Part shown: positions 14,895-24,413 of the stretch, in pieces
How positions within the stretch are numbered: position 1 is the first letter of the stretch
How the letters are laid out: every line of letters starts with the position of its first letter
Assembly: GCF_000702825.1 (NCBI RefSeq)
Contig: NZ_JNKF01000011.1
Coordinates: 537,401 to 601,400 of the forward strand
Direction of reading: 5' to 3'
Length of the DNA: 64,000 nucleotides
From: Prevotella sp. P6B1
GTDB lineage: Bacteria > Bacteroidota > Bacteroidia > Bacteroidales > Bacteroidaceae
Made by a program: the position numbers and the translations under genes
Notes under the pieces: generated by a model
Told to the model about the DNA's origin: nothing
What the model saw: only the letters and a program-made list of their open reading frames with translations
The model's database searches: none

Positions 14895-15464
14895 TTAACG
14901 ATGGAGTTTGGGCTGGAGCTTTTTGCTCATCTTTAGTCCGATACGCAGTTCTTTCAGCACTTGCTTGGTGAGGTAAGCATGGGCGGTACGGTTGCCTTGG
15001 GGGAAGAAGAACTCCAAACGCTTGCCACCCAACAGCTTTTTAACCACCATGCACTTCACGATGTTCTCGGCTCCTAACTGCATGCCGTTCGTTGTGGCTC
15101 GGCCCTGGAACTCGGCAGTAGTCTCCAGATCCTTATCGTACAAGGACAGGATATTGTCGATGGTGGCAAATGCCTCGTCGGCAGTAGCACCCAGCCAGAT
15201 AGTGGTCTCGCTGATGTTTTTCACCTCGATGCCAAGAATCTCATCGGCTTCCAGAAAATCGCTTTCTCGCACCAGACTCAGGTAATAGGCAAAGGTGTCG
15301 TCGTTGTCGAGATAGGTAAAAATGGTGTACTCACCTTTGTCGGTCTCGGCCTCCGCCACTTCCACTCTCATGCCTTTCGGCTGCTTCTTCTGAGCCGAAA
15401 CTGATGTAGCGCCCAAAAGGATAAAGGCTGCTAACACAAATAAAAACTGCTTTTTCATATTCAT
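14895..15464 (-). CDS. Exported protein of unknown function
   Basis: 189 aa with a Sec signal peptide cleaved near SVSAQ (about residue 26). The mature part is mixed alpha/beta and ends basic (LKMSKKLQPKLHR). No family recognised. It lies 21 bp before the histidine kinase gene and could supply or modulate its periplasmic signal, which is inference from position. ATG codons at 15464 and 15458 are both possible starts. Confidence 0.7.
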   Translation of the reverse strand: MNMKKQFLFVLAAFILLGATSVSAQKKQPKGMRVEVAEAETDKGEYTIFTYLDNDDTFAYYLSLVRESDFLEADEILGIEVKNISETTIWLGATADEAFATIDNILSLYDKDLETTAEFQGRATTNGMQLGAENIVKCMVVKKLLGGKRLEFFFPQGNRTAHAYLTKQVLKELRIGLKMSKKLQPKLHR

Positions 15465-15493
15465 TGTTTTAGATTGTTATTGTTTTAGATTGT

Positions 15494-15871
15494 TCAAAAT
15501 GTAATGGCTTCTTTTAGTTTGGTACGGATGATGTACCGGGCCTGCTCTTCGTTCAGGGTATAGACATGATTCAGCACACCCACCGAGACCATCTGGAAAT
15601 TGTTGTCGTAGGAAATAACACCGATATTATAGAACGTGTGTTCGCGGACCATCAGACTGCTGTTCAGAAACTGATTGATACCCGCTGTGGCAGTCATTGA
15701 GACAACAGAACCTAAGTCGCCATCAATATGATAATCGCGCAACTCGGCACTGACAGCTTTCGACACAACGGTCTGAATGGTGTCCAGATGCTGTTGACGA
15801 TCGGGCTTGGTAACCATCAGTACCAGCGCCGCAACGCCCAAAATACACAGAAATACAAGTAACTTCTTCAT
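15494..15871 (-). CDS. DUF4359-like membrane-anchored protein
   Basis: 125 aa with one N-terminal hydrophobic anchor (residues 3-20) and a small extracytoplasmic domain containing FYNIGVISYDN. Layout and size fit DUF4359. Function unknown. Its ATG touches the tilS stop codon, so it is translated with tilS. Confidence 0.65.
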   Translation of the reverse strand: MKKLLVFLCILGVAALVLMVTKPDRQQHLDTIQTVVSKAVSAELRDYHIDGDLGSVVSMTATAGINQFLNSSLMVREHTFYNIGVISYDNNFQMVSVGVLNHVYTLNEEQARYIIRTKLKEAITF

Positions 15872-17188
15872 TTAGTCTTCATGTTTAATTGTGATACGTA
15901 AAATTCTCGCGGTTTCATCAGAAACACGGAAACGGTTATCGGTACGACGACCTACAAGCCAGATGATAGCGCCCTGAGCATCGGTGAGTACCAACTGACG
16001 ACGCTTCTGCAGCACACTCAGCTTCAAGTCGGTCAGATAATCGCTCACCAACTTACTGCCCTTCATGCCGAAAGGCACGAATCGATCGCCGGGCTGTACC
16101 GGACGCAACATGAGCGGGAACTGCACCTTGGCTGCATCGAGCGTAGCGCAATCCAGGGATTTAGAGATGGCTAAGTCTTCAACCTCCTCTATACAGAGCT
16201 TCATATCCTCTGCGGCACAATAGGTGCCAGTCTCGGGAATCTTAAGCGATTTCATCGGTTGACAGACGGGCTCAACAACCAACTGATTCCGGTCAACCAC
16301 CAGCAGATGTGATGCTGAGCGGAACTCACTGCCGGTCTTGTCCAGACAGTTCATCAGCTGTGCTGTCTGCGCAGCATTAAAGCCATAAGGCATCAGCCAC
16401 TCATGCAGGAATGTCTCGGGCGAAGGTAATTGCAGCAGTCTATCGATGGCAACAGCATCACAACTGCTTCCCCCCAGCTCCGCCATCTCACGGCTAAGCT
16501 CTGCCTGGAACACCTGTTCGGCCTCGCGGAGATAATTAGCGGTTCTATCGATATTAGCCGTGGCGCCCGGTGCGATTTCTTCGAGCAAAGGCAGTACCTG
16601 CAGACGGATCTTATTGCGCATCACATCGGGCACCAGATTCGTAGAATCAGTAACATACGGCTGACCGATGGAATCGAGATATTGAAGAATCTCCTGCCGG
16701 TTCAGGCATAACAATGGACGGCGAACGATATCATTCTTTGGGCGGATACCCGTCAGTCCGTGGATGCCGGCACCACGCAGCAGGTTCATGAGCAACGTCT
16801 CTACCGCATCGTCGCGGTGATGGGCAATACACACATCGGTTGCTCCGATATCCTGACACAACTGGCGGAAATAGCTATAACGCAAATCGCGCGCAGCCAT
16901 TTCAATACTTACTTGATGTAATTCGGCATAACTCTTTGTGTCGAAATGAATTAAATGTAGCGGTATTTCCAATAACCAACACAGATCACGAACAAACTGC
17001 TCATCCCTATCCGACTCATCGCCACGTAAACGGAAATTACAATGCGCCGCCTCAATCCGGTAGCCAAGTGCCTTCAGAATCAGCAACAGAGCCACAGAAT
17101 CAGCCCCACCGCTCAAGCCTACAAGATGCAGAGCGGTGCGCTCAAGCAGCTGATGCCTGTCGATGAAATCCTGAACTCTGTGCAGCAT
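15872..17188 (-). CDS. tilS: tRNA(Ile)-lysidine synthase
   Basis: 438 aa. The N-type ATP pyrophosphatase P-loop SGGADS is at 26-31, followed by the family segments AAHCNFRLRGDESDRDE and AHHRDDAVETLLMNLLRGAG. The TilS substrate-binding and C-terminal domains follow (LRPVQPGDRFVPFGMKGSKLVSDYL). It converts cytidine 34 of the AUA-reading tRNA-Ile to lysidine, using ATP and lysine, and is essential in most bacteria. It lies 9 bp after rlmI in the same direction. Confidence 0.95.
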   Translation of the reverse strand: MLHRVQDFIDRHQLLERTALHLVGLSGGADSVALLLILKALGYRIEAAHCNFRLRGDESDRDEQFVRDLCWLLEIPLHLIHFDTKSYAELHQVSIEMAARDLRYSYFRQLCQDIGATDVCIAHHRDDAVETLLMNLLRGAGIHGLTGIRPKNDIVRRPLLCLNRQEILQYLDSIGQPYVTDSTNLVPDVMRNKIRLQVLPLLEEIAPGATANIDRTANYLREAEQVFQAELSREMAELGGSSCDAVAIDRLLQLPSPETFLHEWLMPYGFNAAQTAQLMNCLDKTGSEFRSASHLLVVDRNQLVVEPVCQPMKSLKIPETGTYCAAEDMKLCIEEVEDLAISKSLDCATLDAAKVQFPLMLRPVQPGDRFVPFGMKGSKLVSDYLTDLKLSVLQKRRQLVLTDAQGAIIWLVGRRTDNRFRVSDETARILRITIKHED

Positions 17189-17197
17189 AATCGGATG

Positions 17198-18370
17198 CTA
17201 TTCTACAAACAGTACAAGGCCCTTCAGGTATTCGCCCTCGGGGTGATAGATATTAATAGGATGGTCGGCTGGCTGATGCAGCTGGTGCAGAATACGCACC
17301 TTACGACCTGCCTGGGCAGCTGCTGTAAAGACGGCATTGCGGAAGTGATCCTTGGTAACCACCTGCGAGCAGCTGAACGTAAAGAGGATGCCGCCGGGCT
17401 TAATCTTCTGGAAAGCCTTATTGTTCAAGCGGGTGTAACCCTTCAGCGCATTGTGCAGCGCACCACGGTGTTTGGCAAAGGCTGGTGGGTCGAGGATAAT
17501 CAGATCGTAGTTATTGCCTGCCTGCTCCAGATACTTGAACGCATCCTCGCAGAAAGCCTCGTGACGCTGGTCGCCCTCGAAATTCAGGGCCACATTGCGG
17601 TTAGTGAGCTCGATGGCCTTAGCGCTACTGTCGACCGAGTGAACCAGTTTTGCACCGCCACGCATGGCGTAAACCGAGAATCCACCGGTATAGCAGAACA
17701 TATTGAGCACGCTCTTGCCAGCTGAGTACTTCTCGAGCAGCGAACGGTTGTCACGCTGATCGACGAAGAAACCGGTCTTCTGGCCGCGCAGCCAGTCGAC
17801 ATAGAACTTCAAGCCGTTCTCGAGCGCCACGTTGTCATCGCTACCACCATACACGAAACCGTTCTCCATGTCGTCCATAAACGGCAGTGTGGTCTCACTC
17901 TTATAATAGACATTGTCGATACGGCTGCCCATCACCTTGACCAGCTGCTCGGCTATCTCCTTACGGCACAGATGCATGCCAATGCTGTGAGCCTGCATCA
18001 CGGCTGTACGGTCGTACACGTCGATAATCAGTCCGGGCAGGTTGTCGCCCTCGCCATGAACCAGACGGTAGGTGTTGTTCTGAGGATTATCGGCAATGCC
18101 GATGGATTGGCGCACTTCGAGCGCCGAGGCTAAGCGTGAAGCCCAGAAATCGGCATCGATAGCCACATCGCGGAACGAAAGCACACGCACGGCAATAGAA
18201 CCCTTCTGGAAGTGGCCCACTGCGATAAAATCGCCATGATTAGTCAACACACGTACCAGGTCGCCATCCTCCAAATCCTCGTCGGCCTGCTGAATAGCGC
18301 CTGAGAAAACCCAGGGGTGGAAACGGAGCAGGCTCTCCTCCTTACCACGCTTAAGATATAGTTTCTTCAT
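17198..18370 (-). CDS. rlmI: Class I SAM-dependent rRNA methyltransferase, RlmI-like
   Basis: 390 aa. An N-terminal PUA domain (LKRGKEESLLRFHPWVFSGAI) is followed by a SAM-binding fold with NMFCYTGGFSVYA and the motif IV-like LDPPAFAKHR, then TFSCSQVV. This matches 23S rRNA m5C1962 methyltransferase RlmI/RlmO-type enzymes. Its start overlaps the upstream exonuclease gene by 20 bp. Confidence 0.9.
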   Translation of the reverse strand: MKKLYLKRGKEESLLRFHPWVFSGAIQQADEDLEDGDLVRVLTNHGDFIAVGHFQKGSIAVRVLSFRDVAIDADFWASRLASALEVRQSIGIADNPQNNTYRLVHGEGDNLPGLIIDVYDRTAVMQAHSIGMHLCRKEIAEQLVKVMGSRIDNVYYKSETTLPFMDDMENGFVYGGSDDNVALENGLKFYVDWLRGQKTGFFVDQRDNRSLLEKYSAGKSVLNMFCYTGGFSVYAMRGGAKLVHSVDSSAKAIELTNRNVALNFEGDQRHEAFCEDAFKYLEQAGNNYDLIILDPPAFAKHRGALHNALKGYTRLNNKAFQKIKPGGILFTFSCSQVVTKDHFRNAVFTAAAQAGRKVRILHQLHQPADHPINIYHPEGEYLKGLVLFVE

Positions 18371-19004
18371 TATTCTTAGTTGTTATTTCAGGAACGATAA
18401 CTAATTCATAGTCATCCGTTTCCAACATTTGTTTAAACTCCTTATACAATTGAACACAAGCCCATGCATCGGTGGCAGCATAACGCTTCTGCGACTCCTC
18501 GAGCACGTCGCGCTCCCAGTTAGTCAGCTGCTCACGCTTGCTGATTCGCTCGCCAAACACATTAGCATAAAGCTTGGCCAGGCTCTGATCTTGGATACCG
18601 ATCTGGCGGGCCATATCCTGCAAATCAACAAACTCGCCCATCTCGAAATCGCCCAACTCATGCAGTCCTAACGCATCGTTCTTCCAAGCCAGTCCCACCT
18701 TGGTCGTCGTATGGTCCTCAAGCAGACGCTTGATGGCAGGACAAAGCCCCAGGTGATTCAGGCGGAACAGGAAACAACAGTCGGCCGACGACACCTGCAG
18801 CAGTGAGCACTTATGGTGCACACCCTTCTTGAAGCTGGGACGTGTCTCCGTATCGAATCCGAGCACAGGTTGAGCCAACAGGTAATCGACAGCCCGTTCG
18901 GCTTCGGAAGCCGATACGACCACCACAATCCTTCCGGAATAAATTACGCGCGGAAGGGTCGACATTTCCTTCTTATCTACCTTGTTTTGTATTAACTTTT
19001 TCAT
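18351..19004 (-). CDS. 3'-5' exonuclease (DEDD, RNase D-like)
   Basis: 217 aa from ATG 19004; a start 4 codons upstream is possible but less likely. DEDD motifs are visible: FDTET (motif I), GLAWKNDALGLHELG (motif II) and KRYAATDAWACVQLY (motif III, DEDDy type). It resembles the exonuclease domain of WRN/RNase D. Substrate is RNA or DNA 3' ends; the operon with rlmI and tilS suggests RNA metabolism. Confidence 0.88.
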   Translation of the reverse strand: MKKLIQNKVDKKEMSTLPRVIYSGRIVVVVSASEAERAVDYLLAQPVLGFDTETRPSFKKGVHHKCSLLQVSSADCCFLFRLNHLGLCPAIKRLLEDHTTTKVGLAWKNDALGLHELGDFEMGEFVDLQDMARQIGIQDQSLAKLYANVFGERISKREQLTNWERDVLEESQKRYAATDAWACVQLYKEFKQMLETDDYELVIVPEITTKNNEETIS

Positions 19005-19094
19005 TTCTGCGTGCAAAATTATAAAAAAAATCCCGATTTATGATGAAATCTAATTTTTTTCAGCTACTTTTGCACGAAAATGTCGTAAAACTAT

Positions 19095-21536
19095 ATGAAG
19101 AAGAGCAAGAAAAAGACTACAAGCAACGAAAATATGGAGCGTTTGAGCTTTATCTCAGGCGCTATCCTGTTCGGCATCTCGATATACCTGTGTTTCGCAT
19201 TCGTATCCTATTTCACCACAGGTGCTGCCGACCAGACACTGATAGAAGAGCCTCGCGACGGCGAGTTGCTCAACGAGAACCATGAATTTGCCAATACCTG
19301 CGGCTCGTTTGGTGCGTATGCCGCATGGTTCCTCATCAAGCGCTGCTTCGGACTGCCAGCATTCCTGCTGCCCGTGCTGCTCTTTGTGTATGGTATCCAC
19401 CTGATGAAGGCCTACCGTGTGAACCTGCTCAAGTGGTCGCTGTCGGTAGCACTGCTGCTGATATGGGCTTCGGTGGCATTGGCCACCTTTCTGCAGCCCT
19501 TGTTTGCCGACCAGAGCTTCAGCCCCGGCGGCGATCATGGCATGTACATCAGTAACTATATCGGCAATCTGGTAGGAGCGCCCGGACTGACGGCACTCCT
19601 GGCACTGATAGCCATCGCCTTCCTCACCTACTTCAGCGCAGCCACTGTCATCTTCATCCGTAAGATGCTGAACCCTGTGCGCTATATCGACAAGGTGAAG
19701 TTCACGGTGAGCAGAGCCGGCGAAGGCGACACCTATAATGCCCCTGAAGAGGAGACCGAGCAGTTGGTATTCGACGATCCAGGCAAGTCGGAGGTTATCT
19801 TCGATGAGGATGGCGGTGCAGTGGTCATCGACGAAGGCTATCGCGATGAGACCGTTACTCCAGAGCCTGCTCCTGTGGTGAAGGCCGAGAAGCCTGCCGC
19901 GCCCAAGGCACCTAAGGGCGAAAACGATATCGAGATGGTGGTTGAAGAAGCCAAAGGCGATACTGAGACCGCTAACGCCAAGACACTGGTAGACGACATG
20001 AAGAGCATGGAGCCCTACGACCCCAAGCGCGATTTGGAGCACTACCACTACCCCACACTCGACCTGCTGAAGAAATATGATAACGATGGCAAGCCCTATA
20101 TCGACATGGCTGAGCAGACAGCCAACAAGAACCGCATCGTAGATGTGCTCCGCACCTTCGGCGTTGAGATATCGAGCATCAAGGCCACTGTTGGTCCTAC
20201 CATCACGCTTTATGAAATCACGCTGGCACAGGGTGTGCGCATCCAGAAGGTGAAGAACCTGGAGGACGATATCGCCCTCTCATTGGCAGCGCTCGGCATC
20301 CGTATCATCGCCCCCATGCCCGGTAAGGGTACCGTAGGTATCGAGGTACCTAACGCCAAGCCTTCGACCGTTTCGATGGAATCAATCCTGAACTCGAAGA
20401 AGTTCCAGGAGTCGAAGATGGAGCTGCCTTGCGCCATCGGTAAGACCATTACCAACGAGGTGTTCATGTTCGACCTGGCCAAGGCGCCCCACCTGCTGGT
20501 GGCTGGTGCTACCGGACAGGGTAAGTCGGTAGGTCTGAACGCCATTATTACCTCTTTATTATATAAGAAGCATCCAGCCGAGCTGAAGATTGTGCTGGTT
20601 GACCCGAAGAAGGTGGAGTTCAGTTTCTATGAGCCTATCTGCAACCACTTCCTGGCCAAGGTGCCCGATGAGGAGGCCGATCCTATCATCACCGACGTGA
20701 CCAAGGTGGTACGCACGCTGAACTCGCTCTGTAAGGAGATGGATACACGCTACGACCTGCTGAAGTCGGCACGTGCACACAATATCAAGGAGTACAACCA
20801 GAAGTTCATTGCCCGCCAGCTGAATCCGAACAACGGACATCGTTTCCTGCCATATATCGTGGTTGTGATCGATGAGTTCGGCGACCTGATCATGACCGCC
20901 GGCAAGGAGGTTGAGCTGCCTATTGCACGTATCGCACAGCTGGCACGCGCCGTGGGTATCCACATGATCATCGCTACCCAGCGACCCACCACCAACATCA
21001 TTACCGGTACCATCAAGGCCAACTTCCCAAGTCGTATCGCCTTCAAGGTGTCGGCCGGTATCGACTCGAAGACCATCCTCGACCGCACAGGTGCACAGCA
21101 GCTGATTGGTCGTGGTGACATGCTGGCGCTGGTAGGCGGATCAGAGCCCGAGCGTGTACAGTGCGCCTTTGTTGACACACCCGAGGTGGAGCGCATCAAC
21201 GAGTACATCAGCGACCAGCAGAGCTATGGCGAGCCATTCGAATTGCCAGAGCCCGATATGCCTGAGAGCGATCTGGGCGACGGTAGCGACAAGGATGTGG
21301 ATATGGCACACCTCGACCCACTCTTCGACGATGCAGCCCGACTGATCGTGATGAACCAGAGCGGTTCGACCTCACTCATCCAGCGTAAGTTCGCCATCGG
21401 CTACAACCGTGCCGGACGACTGATGGACCAGCTGGAGCGAGCCGGAGTGGTAGGCGCTGCCATGGGATCGAAACCCCGTGAGGTGCTCATTCAGGACGAA
21501 AACAGTTTAAATAATCTTTTAAGCAATTTACGATAA
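19095..21536 (+). CDS. ftsK: DNA translocase FtsK/SpoIIIE
   Basis: 813 aa. Four N-terminal membrane helices (about 17-195), an acidic/Pro-rich linker (about 200-300), alpha and beta motor domains with Walker A GATGQGKS (about 470-477) and Walker B VVVIDEFGDL, and a C-terminal gamma winged helix (SLIQRKFAIGYNRAGRLMDQLE) that reads polar KOPS-like sites. It pumps chromosome dimers through the septum to XerCD/dif. The -7 box TACTTTTG lies about 35 bp upstream. The stop overlaps the next ATG (TAATG). Confidence 0.96.
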   Translation: MKKSKKKTTSNENMERLSFISGAILFGISIYLCFAFVSYFTTGAADQTLIEEPRDGELLNENHEFANTCGSFGAYAAWFLIKRCFGLPAFLLPVLLFVYGIHLMKAYRVNLLKWSLSVALLLIWASVALATFLQPLFADQSFSPGGDHGMYISNYIGNLVGAPGLTALLALIAIAFLTYFSAATVIFIRKMLNPVRYIDKVKFTVSRAGEGDTYNAPEEETEQLVFDDPGKSEVIFDEDGGAVVIDEGYRDETVTPEPAPVVKAEKPAAPKAPKGENDIEMVVEEAKGDTETANAKTLVDDMKSMEPYDPKRDLEHYHYPTLDLLKKYDNDGKPYIDMAEQTANKNRIVDVLRTFGVEISSIKATVGPTITLYEITLAQGVRIQKVKNLEDDIALSLAALGIRIIAPMPGKGTVGIEVPNAKPSTVSMESILNSKKFQESKMELPCAIGKTITNEVFMFDLAKAPHLLVAGATGQGKSVGLNAIITSLLYKKHPAELKIVLVDPKKVEFSFYEPICNHFLAKVPDEEADPIITDVTKVVRTLNSLCKEMDTRYDLLKSARAHNIKEYNQKFIARQLNPNNGHRFLPYIVVVIDEFGDLIMTAGKEVELPIARIAQLARAVGIHMIIATQRPTTNIITGTIKANFPSRIAFKVSAGIDSKTILDRTGAQQLIGRGDMLALVGGSEPERVQCAFVDTPEVERINEYISDQQSYGEPFELPEPDMPESDLGDGSDKDVDMAHLDPLFDDAARLIVMNQSGSTSLIQRKFAIGYNRAGRLMDQLERAGVVGAAMGSKPREVLIQDENSLNNLLSNLR

Positions 21537-22153
21537 TGAAAAGAATAGGTTTGATAAGAGTGGCAGTGGTAGCGCTATTCACTATGCACTGTTCATTATT
21601 AACATGTTATGCGCAGTCGGCTAAGACGGTTCTCGACAAAGCTGCTGCCAGTATCACTGCCCAGACGGGCGTAAAAGCCAACTTCAAGATGACAGCCACC
21701 AGCGGCAATACCAGTGGCACCATCGCCATCAAAGGCAAGAAATTCTATGCCACCACGCCTCAGGCTACCGTGTGGTTCGACGGCAAGACCCAGTGGACCT
21801 ACATGAAGCATAACGACGAGGTGAACGTGAGCAATCCCACCGAGGCACAGTTGCAGGCCATCAATCCCTACAACTTCATCCACCTCTACAAGCGCGGCTA
21901 TGCCTACACGATGAATACCACAGGCAACAACTACGTGGTACACCTGACAGCCAACTCGAACGAGCGCAAAATCAAGGAGCTGTTCATCAGTGTCGACAAG
22001 AAGAGCTATCAGCCCACGCAGGTGAAACTGCTGCAAGGCAAGAAGTGGACCACCTTCGACATCAGCAATATCAAGAAGGAGAAGCTGGCCGACAGCCAGT
22101 TTAAATTCAACTCGAAAGACTTTCCAAAAGCAGAGATTATTGACTTAAGATAA
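21536..22153 (+). CDS. LolA-like outer-membrane lipoprotein carrier protein
   Basis: 205 aa with a Sec signal peptide and a LolA-like half-barrel pattern (VKANFKMTATSGNTSGTIAIKGKKFYATTPQATVWFDGKTQWTY region). It should ferry lipoproteins across the periplasm. It is fused to ftsK by a 1-nt overlap, as often seen in Bacteroidales. Oddity: the signal-peptide codons at 21577-21604 are made of 7-bp repeat units of the kind found at gene boundaries elsewhere in the window, so a change in copy number would shift the frame. Confidence 0.88.
   Translation: MKRIGLIRVAVVALFTMHCSLLTCYAQSAKTVLDKAAASITAQTGVKANFKMTATSGNTSGTIAIKGKKFYATTPQATVWFDGKTQWTYMKHNDEVNVSNPTEAQLQAINPYNFIHLYKRGYAYTMNTTGNNYVVHLTANSNERKIKELFISVDKKSYQPTQVKLLQGKKWTTFDISNIKKEKLADSQFKFNSKDFPKAEIIDLR
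21577..21604. repeat. 7-bp-period repeat inside the LolA-like gene
   Basis: Four degenerate units (attcact, atgcact, gttcatt, attaaca) coding part of the signal peptide. Confidence 0.55.
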
Positions 22154-22166
22154 AACAGAACTTAAA

Positions 22167-23657
22167 ATGAACAAATTTCAACTGTATCGCTTGCTTCGTA
22201 AGAATACGAACCTTAGCTACAAACGCAGCCCGGCGTTCGAACAAAACAAATGGGCAAAGGGATTAATCTATTTTGGTGCGGCCATGTTCGGCCTCTATCT
22301 GATTATGTATGGATGCATCATCGGTGCAGCTGCAGAAGGCGAGGCAGGCACCATGCTCGGTGTGGCAGCCATCTATCTGGTCATCGACTTCCTGTTACGT
22401 TTCATCGTTCAGACCACACCAGGCATGATGGTGAAACCTTACATCCTGCAACCCATCTCGCGCTATACCGCCATCGAGTGTTTCCTCGTAGGCGAGCACC
22501 TCAGCGGCTATAATTTCCTTTGGCTCTGCATGTTTGTGCCCTATGCCATTATCCTGCTCGTTGCTGGCGAGAGTTTTGCACTCGTGTTCTATGAGGTGAT
22601 AGCAGCCGAGATGCTGATGATTCTCAACAGCCAGATCTACCTCTTCTTCCGCACACTGATTAACCGTAAAGTGCTCTGGCTCATCCCTGCCTTGGCTCTC
22701 TATGCACTGCCCTACTCGCCCATGCTGTTCAACCTCAACCACGTGGCAACAGCCATCGAGAAAGCCTTCAACGCATATTCTGATGCGGCCATGTCGTGGT
22801 ACTTCCTGCCGGTGGTACTGCTCCTTATAGCCGGTTTGTTCTTTGTGAACCGCTATTTCCAGTTTAAATATGTATATGAGGAGATATCGAAGAAAAGCGA
22901 ACGCGCACTCAAGCACGTGTCGCAGTTTGCATTCTTCAACCGCTTCGGTCTGATTGGCGAATACCTGAAGATTGAGCTCAAGTCGAATCTTCGCAATAAG
23001 ACCATGCGCAGCCGTTGCATCATGAGTCTGGTACTGGTGGTGGTATTCTCGCTACTGGTGACTTATACCGATATCTACGACGGCGAGCTGTTGCAGAACT
23101 TCTGGTGCATGTACTGCTTTGCCATCTACAGTGCCACTGCACTCATCAAGGTAATGGGACAGGAAGGTAACTACATCGAACTGCTGATGATGCACCGCGA
23201 GAGTATCATCGCACTACTGCGTGCCAAGTTCCTTTTCTACAGTGCGATACTCATCATTCCGTTTGTCATCATGCTGCCAGCCGTATTCGAAGGCAAGTAC
23301 ACGCTCTTGATGCTCTTCGCCTACATGCTGATGACAGCAGGATTCCTGCACTTCATCATCTTCCAGCTGGCTGTATATAACAAGCAAACCATCCCCTTGC
23401 AGCTCAAGATGACCGCTAAAGGTAATTTTGAGAATGGACGCCAGCTTGTCATCGAAATGTTTGCGTTCTTCGGTCCTGTGCTCATCACCGGTCTGGGTTA
23501 CCTGCTGGTAGGACTCACCTGGACCTATGTATTTATGTGCGTACTGGGTCTGACATTCGTCGTTACCCACACCATTTGGATTCGTAATATCTACACCAGA
23601 ATGATGAAAAGAAGGTATGAAAACCTCGAAGGATTCATGAATACAAGAGATTTTTAG
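22167..23657 (+). CDS. DUF5687 family multi-pass membrane protein
   Basis: 496 aa with about twelve hydrophobic segments. N-terminal MNKFQLYRLLRKNTNLSYKRSP and the overall layout fit DUF5687, a Bacteroidetes family resembling ABC-2 permeases. An ATPase partner is usual for the family but none is adjacent. It starts 14 bp after the LolA-like gene and ends just before the tRNA-Lys promoter. Confidence 0.8.
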   Translation: MNKFQLYRLLRKNTNLSYKRSPAFEQNKWAKGLIYFGAAMFGLYLIMYGCIIGAAAEGEAGTMLGVAAIYLVIDFLLRFIVQTTPGMMVKPYILQPISRYTAIECFLVGEHLSGYNFLWLCMFVPYAIILLVAGESFALVFYEVIAAEMLMILNSQIYLFFRTLINRKVLWLIPALALYALPYSPMLFNLNHVATAIEKAFNAYSDAAMSWYFLPVVLLLIAGLFFVNRYFQFKYVYEEISKKSERALKHVSQFAFFNRFGLIGEYLKIELKSNLRNKTMRSRCIMSLVLVVVFSLLVTYTDIYDGELLQNFWCMYCFAIYSATALIKVMGQEGNYIELLMMHRESIIALLRAKFLFYSAILIIPFVIMLPAVFEGKYTLLMLFAYMLMTAGFLHFIIFQLAVYNKQTIPLQLKMTAKGNFENGRQLVIEMFAFFGPVLITGLGYLLVGLTWTYVFMCVLGLTFVVTHTIWIRNIYTRMMKRRYENLEGFMNTRDF

Positions 23658-23685
23658 TCTTTTTTGAAAGAAAATCGCAAAAAAG

Positions 23686-23717
23686 TTTGGTGGTTTCAAA
23701 AAAAGTCAGTACCTTTG
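23686..23717 (+). promoter_or_regulatory. Promoter of the tRNA-Lys pair
   Basis: TTTG (23686-23689), 20-nt spacer, TACCTTTG (23710-23717). The spacer, with a run of A before GTC, is nearly the same as in the rplY promoter. Confidence 0.85.
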
Positions 23718-23761
23718 CACCCGCAATTCAGCAAGAGAGCTGATTCAAAGCTAAAAATGAT

Positions 23762-23834
23762 GCACCCGTAGCTCAGTTGGTAGAGCACCTGACTCTTAAT
23801 CAGGGTGTCCAGAGTTCGAGCCTCTGCGGGTGTA
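23762..23834 (+). tRNA. tRNA-Lys (CTT), copy 1
   Basis: A 73-nt cloverleaf: acceptor GCACCCG/CGGGTGT, D-stem GCTC/GAGC, anticodon stem CCTGA/TCAGG with loop CTCTTAA (anticodon CTT), T-arm CAGAG-TTCGAGC-CTCTG, discriminator A. CCA is not encoded. Confidence 0.97.
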
Positions 23835-23877
23835 CATTTAGCAAGAAAGAAAGGTCATTAAAGACCACCAAAATGAT

Positions 23878-23950
23878 GCACCCGTAGCTCAGTTGGTAGA
23901 GCACCTGACTCTTAATCAGGGTGTCCAGAGTTCGAGCCTCTGCGGGTGTA
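23878..23950 (+). tRNA. tRNA-Lys (CTT), copy 2
   Basis: Identical to copy 1, 116 bp downstream. The 3' flank (catttagcaagaaagaaagg and the GGTC/GACC hairpin) is also duplicated, so the whole 116-bp unit was copied in tandem. Confidence 0.97.
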
Positions 23951-23973
23951 CATTTAGCAAGAAAGAAAGGTCA

Positions 23974-24039
23974 TTAAAGACCACCAAAAGACAAAAACTT
24001 AATGACCTTGACAACCTTCTTCCATGAAATCTTTACCAT
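23974..24039 (-). pseudogene. Truncated smalltalk gene
   Basis: The first 16 codons equal the intact gene at 1965-2075. The frame then runs into the tRNA-Lys flank and stops after 21 codons. Part of a 108-bp block (23996-24103) that matches 2032-2139 with two differences. Confidence 0.85.
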
Positions 24040-24067
24040 AAGTAGTTTGTTTTTTTAAGTGAAACGA

Positions 24068-24103
24068 TTAATCTTCTGTGCTGCCGTCGGGGTTGGGCTC
24101 GCC
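24068..24103 (-). pseudogene. Remnant of an HU-family gene tail
   Basis: The last 12 codons including the stop of the HU-family gene (GEPNPDGSTED) are preserved. Upstream of them the sequence switches abruptly to VirE_N-like coding, which marks a deletion joint near 24103. Confidence 0.8.
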
Positions 24104-24413
24104 ACGATGTGTCATCGGCCTTTTGATTGTTCTCACGTATATAACAATAAATAATCCGCAATCCCTTGCCACTGATGGTGTGATACATCAGCAGCACGTG
24201 CGGATCCTGCTTCAGTCGGTTAAAGACAGTCTCCAGTTCTTCCGGATCAGAATCGCTATATACCACGTTCATACCGTGAGCAATCTTCTTCAATTCCTCC
24301 TTCAGAAGCCGTCTATCATGGGGCCATACTAACCCTAAAAGAGTTCTGAACTCCTTTCTTATTATCGTCATACAGTTAAATCTATAAAGTTGCACAATTG
24401 GTACACCCATCAT
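24104..24413 (-). pseudogene. VirE_N domain remnant fused to HU tail by deletion
   Basis: The reading frame from 24413 has about 100 residues of VirE_N type: DPHVLLMYHTISGKGLRI lines up with DPHTLLLFGTADTLHIVF of the intact protein at 3201-4994. The ATPase half, the HTH gene and most of the HU gene are missing, and the frame continues out of frame through the HU tail. It overlaps the preceding small ORF stop (TGATG), so the original operon order is visible. Confidence 0.75.
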
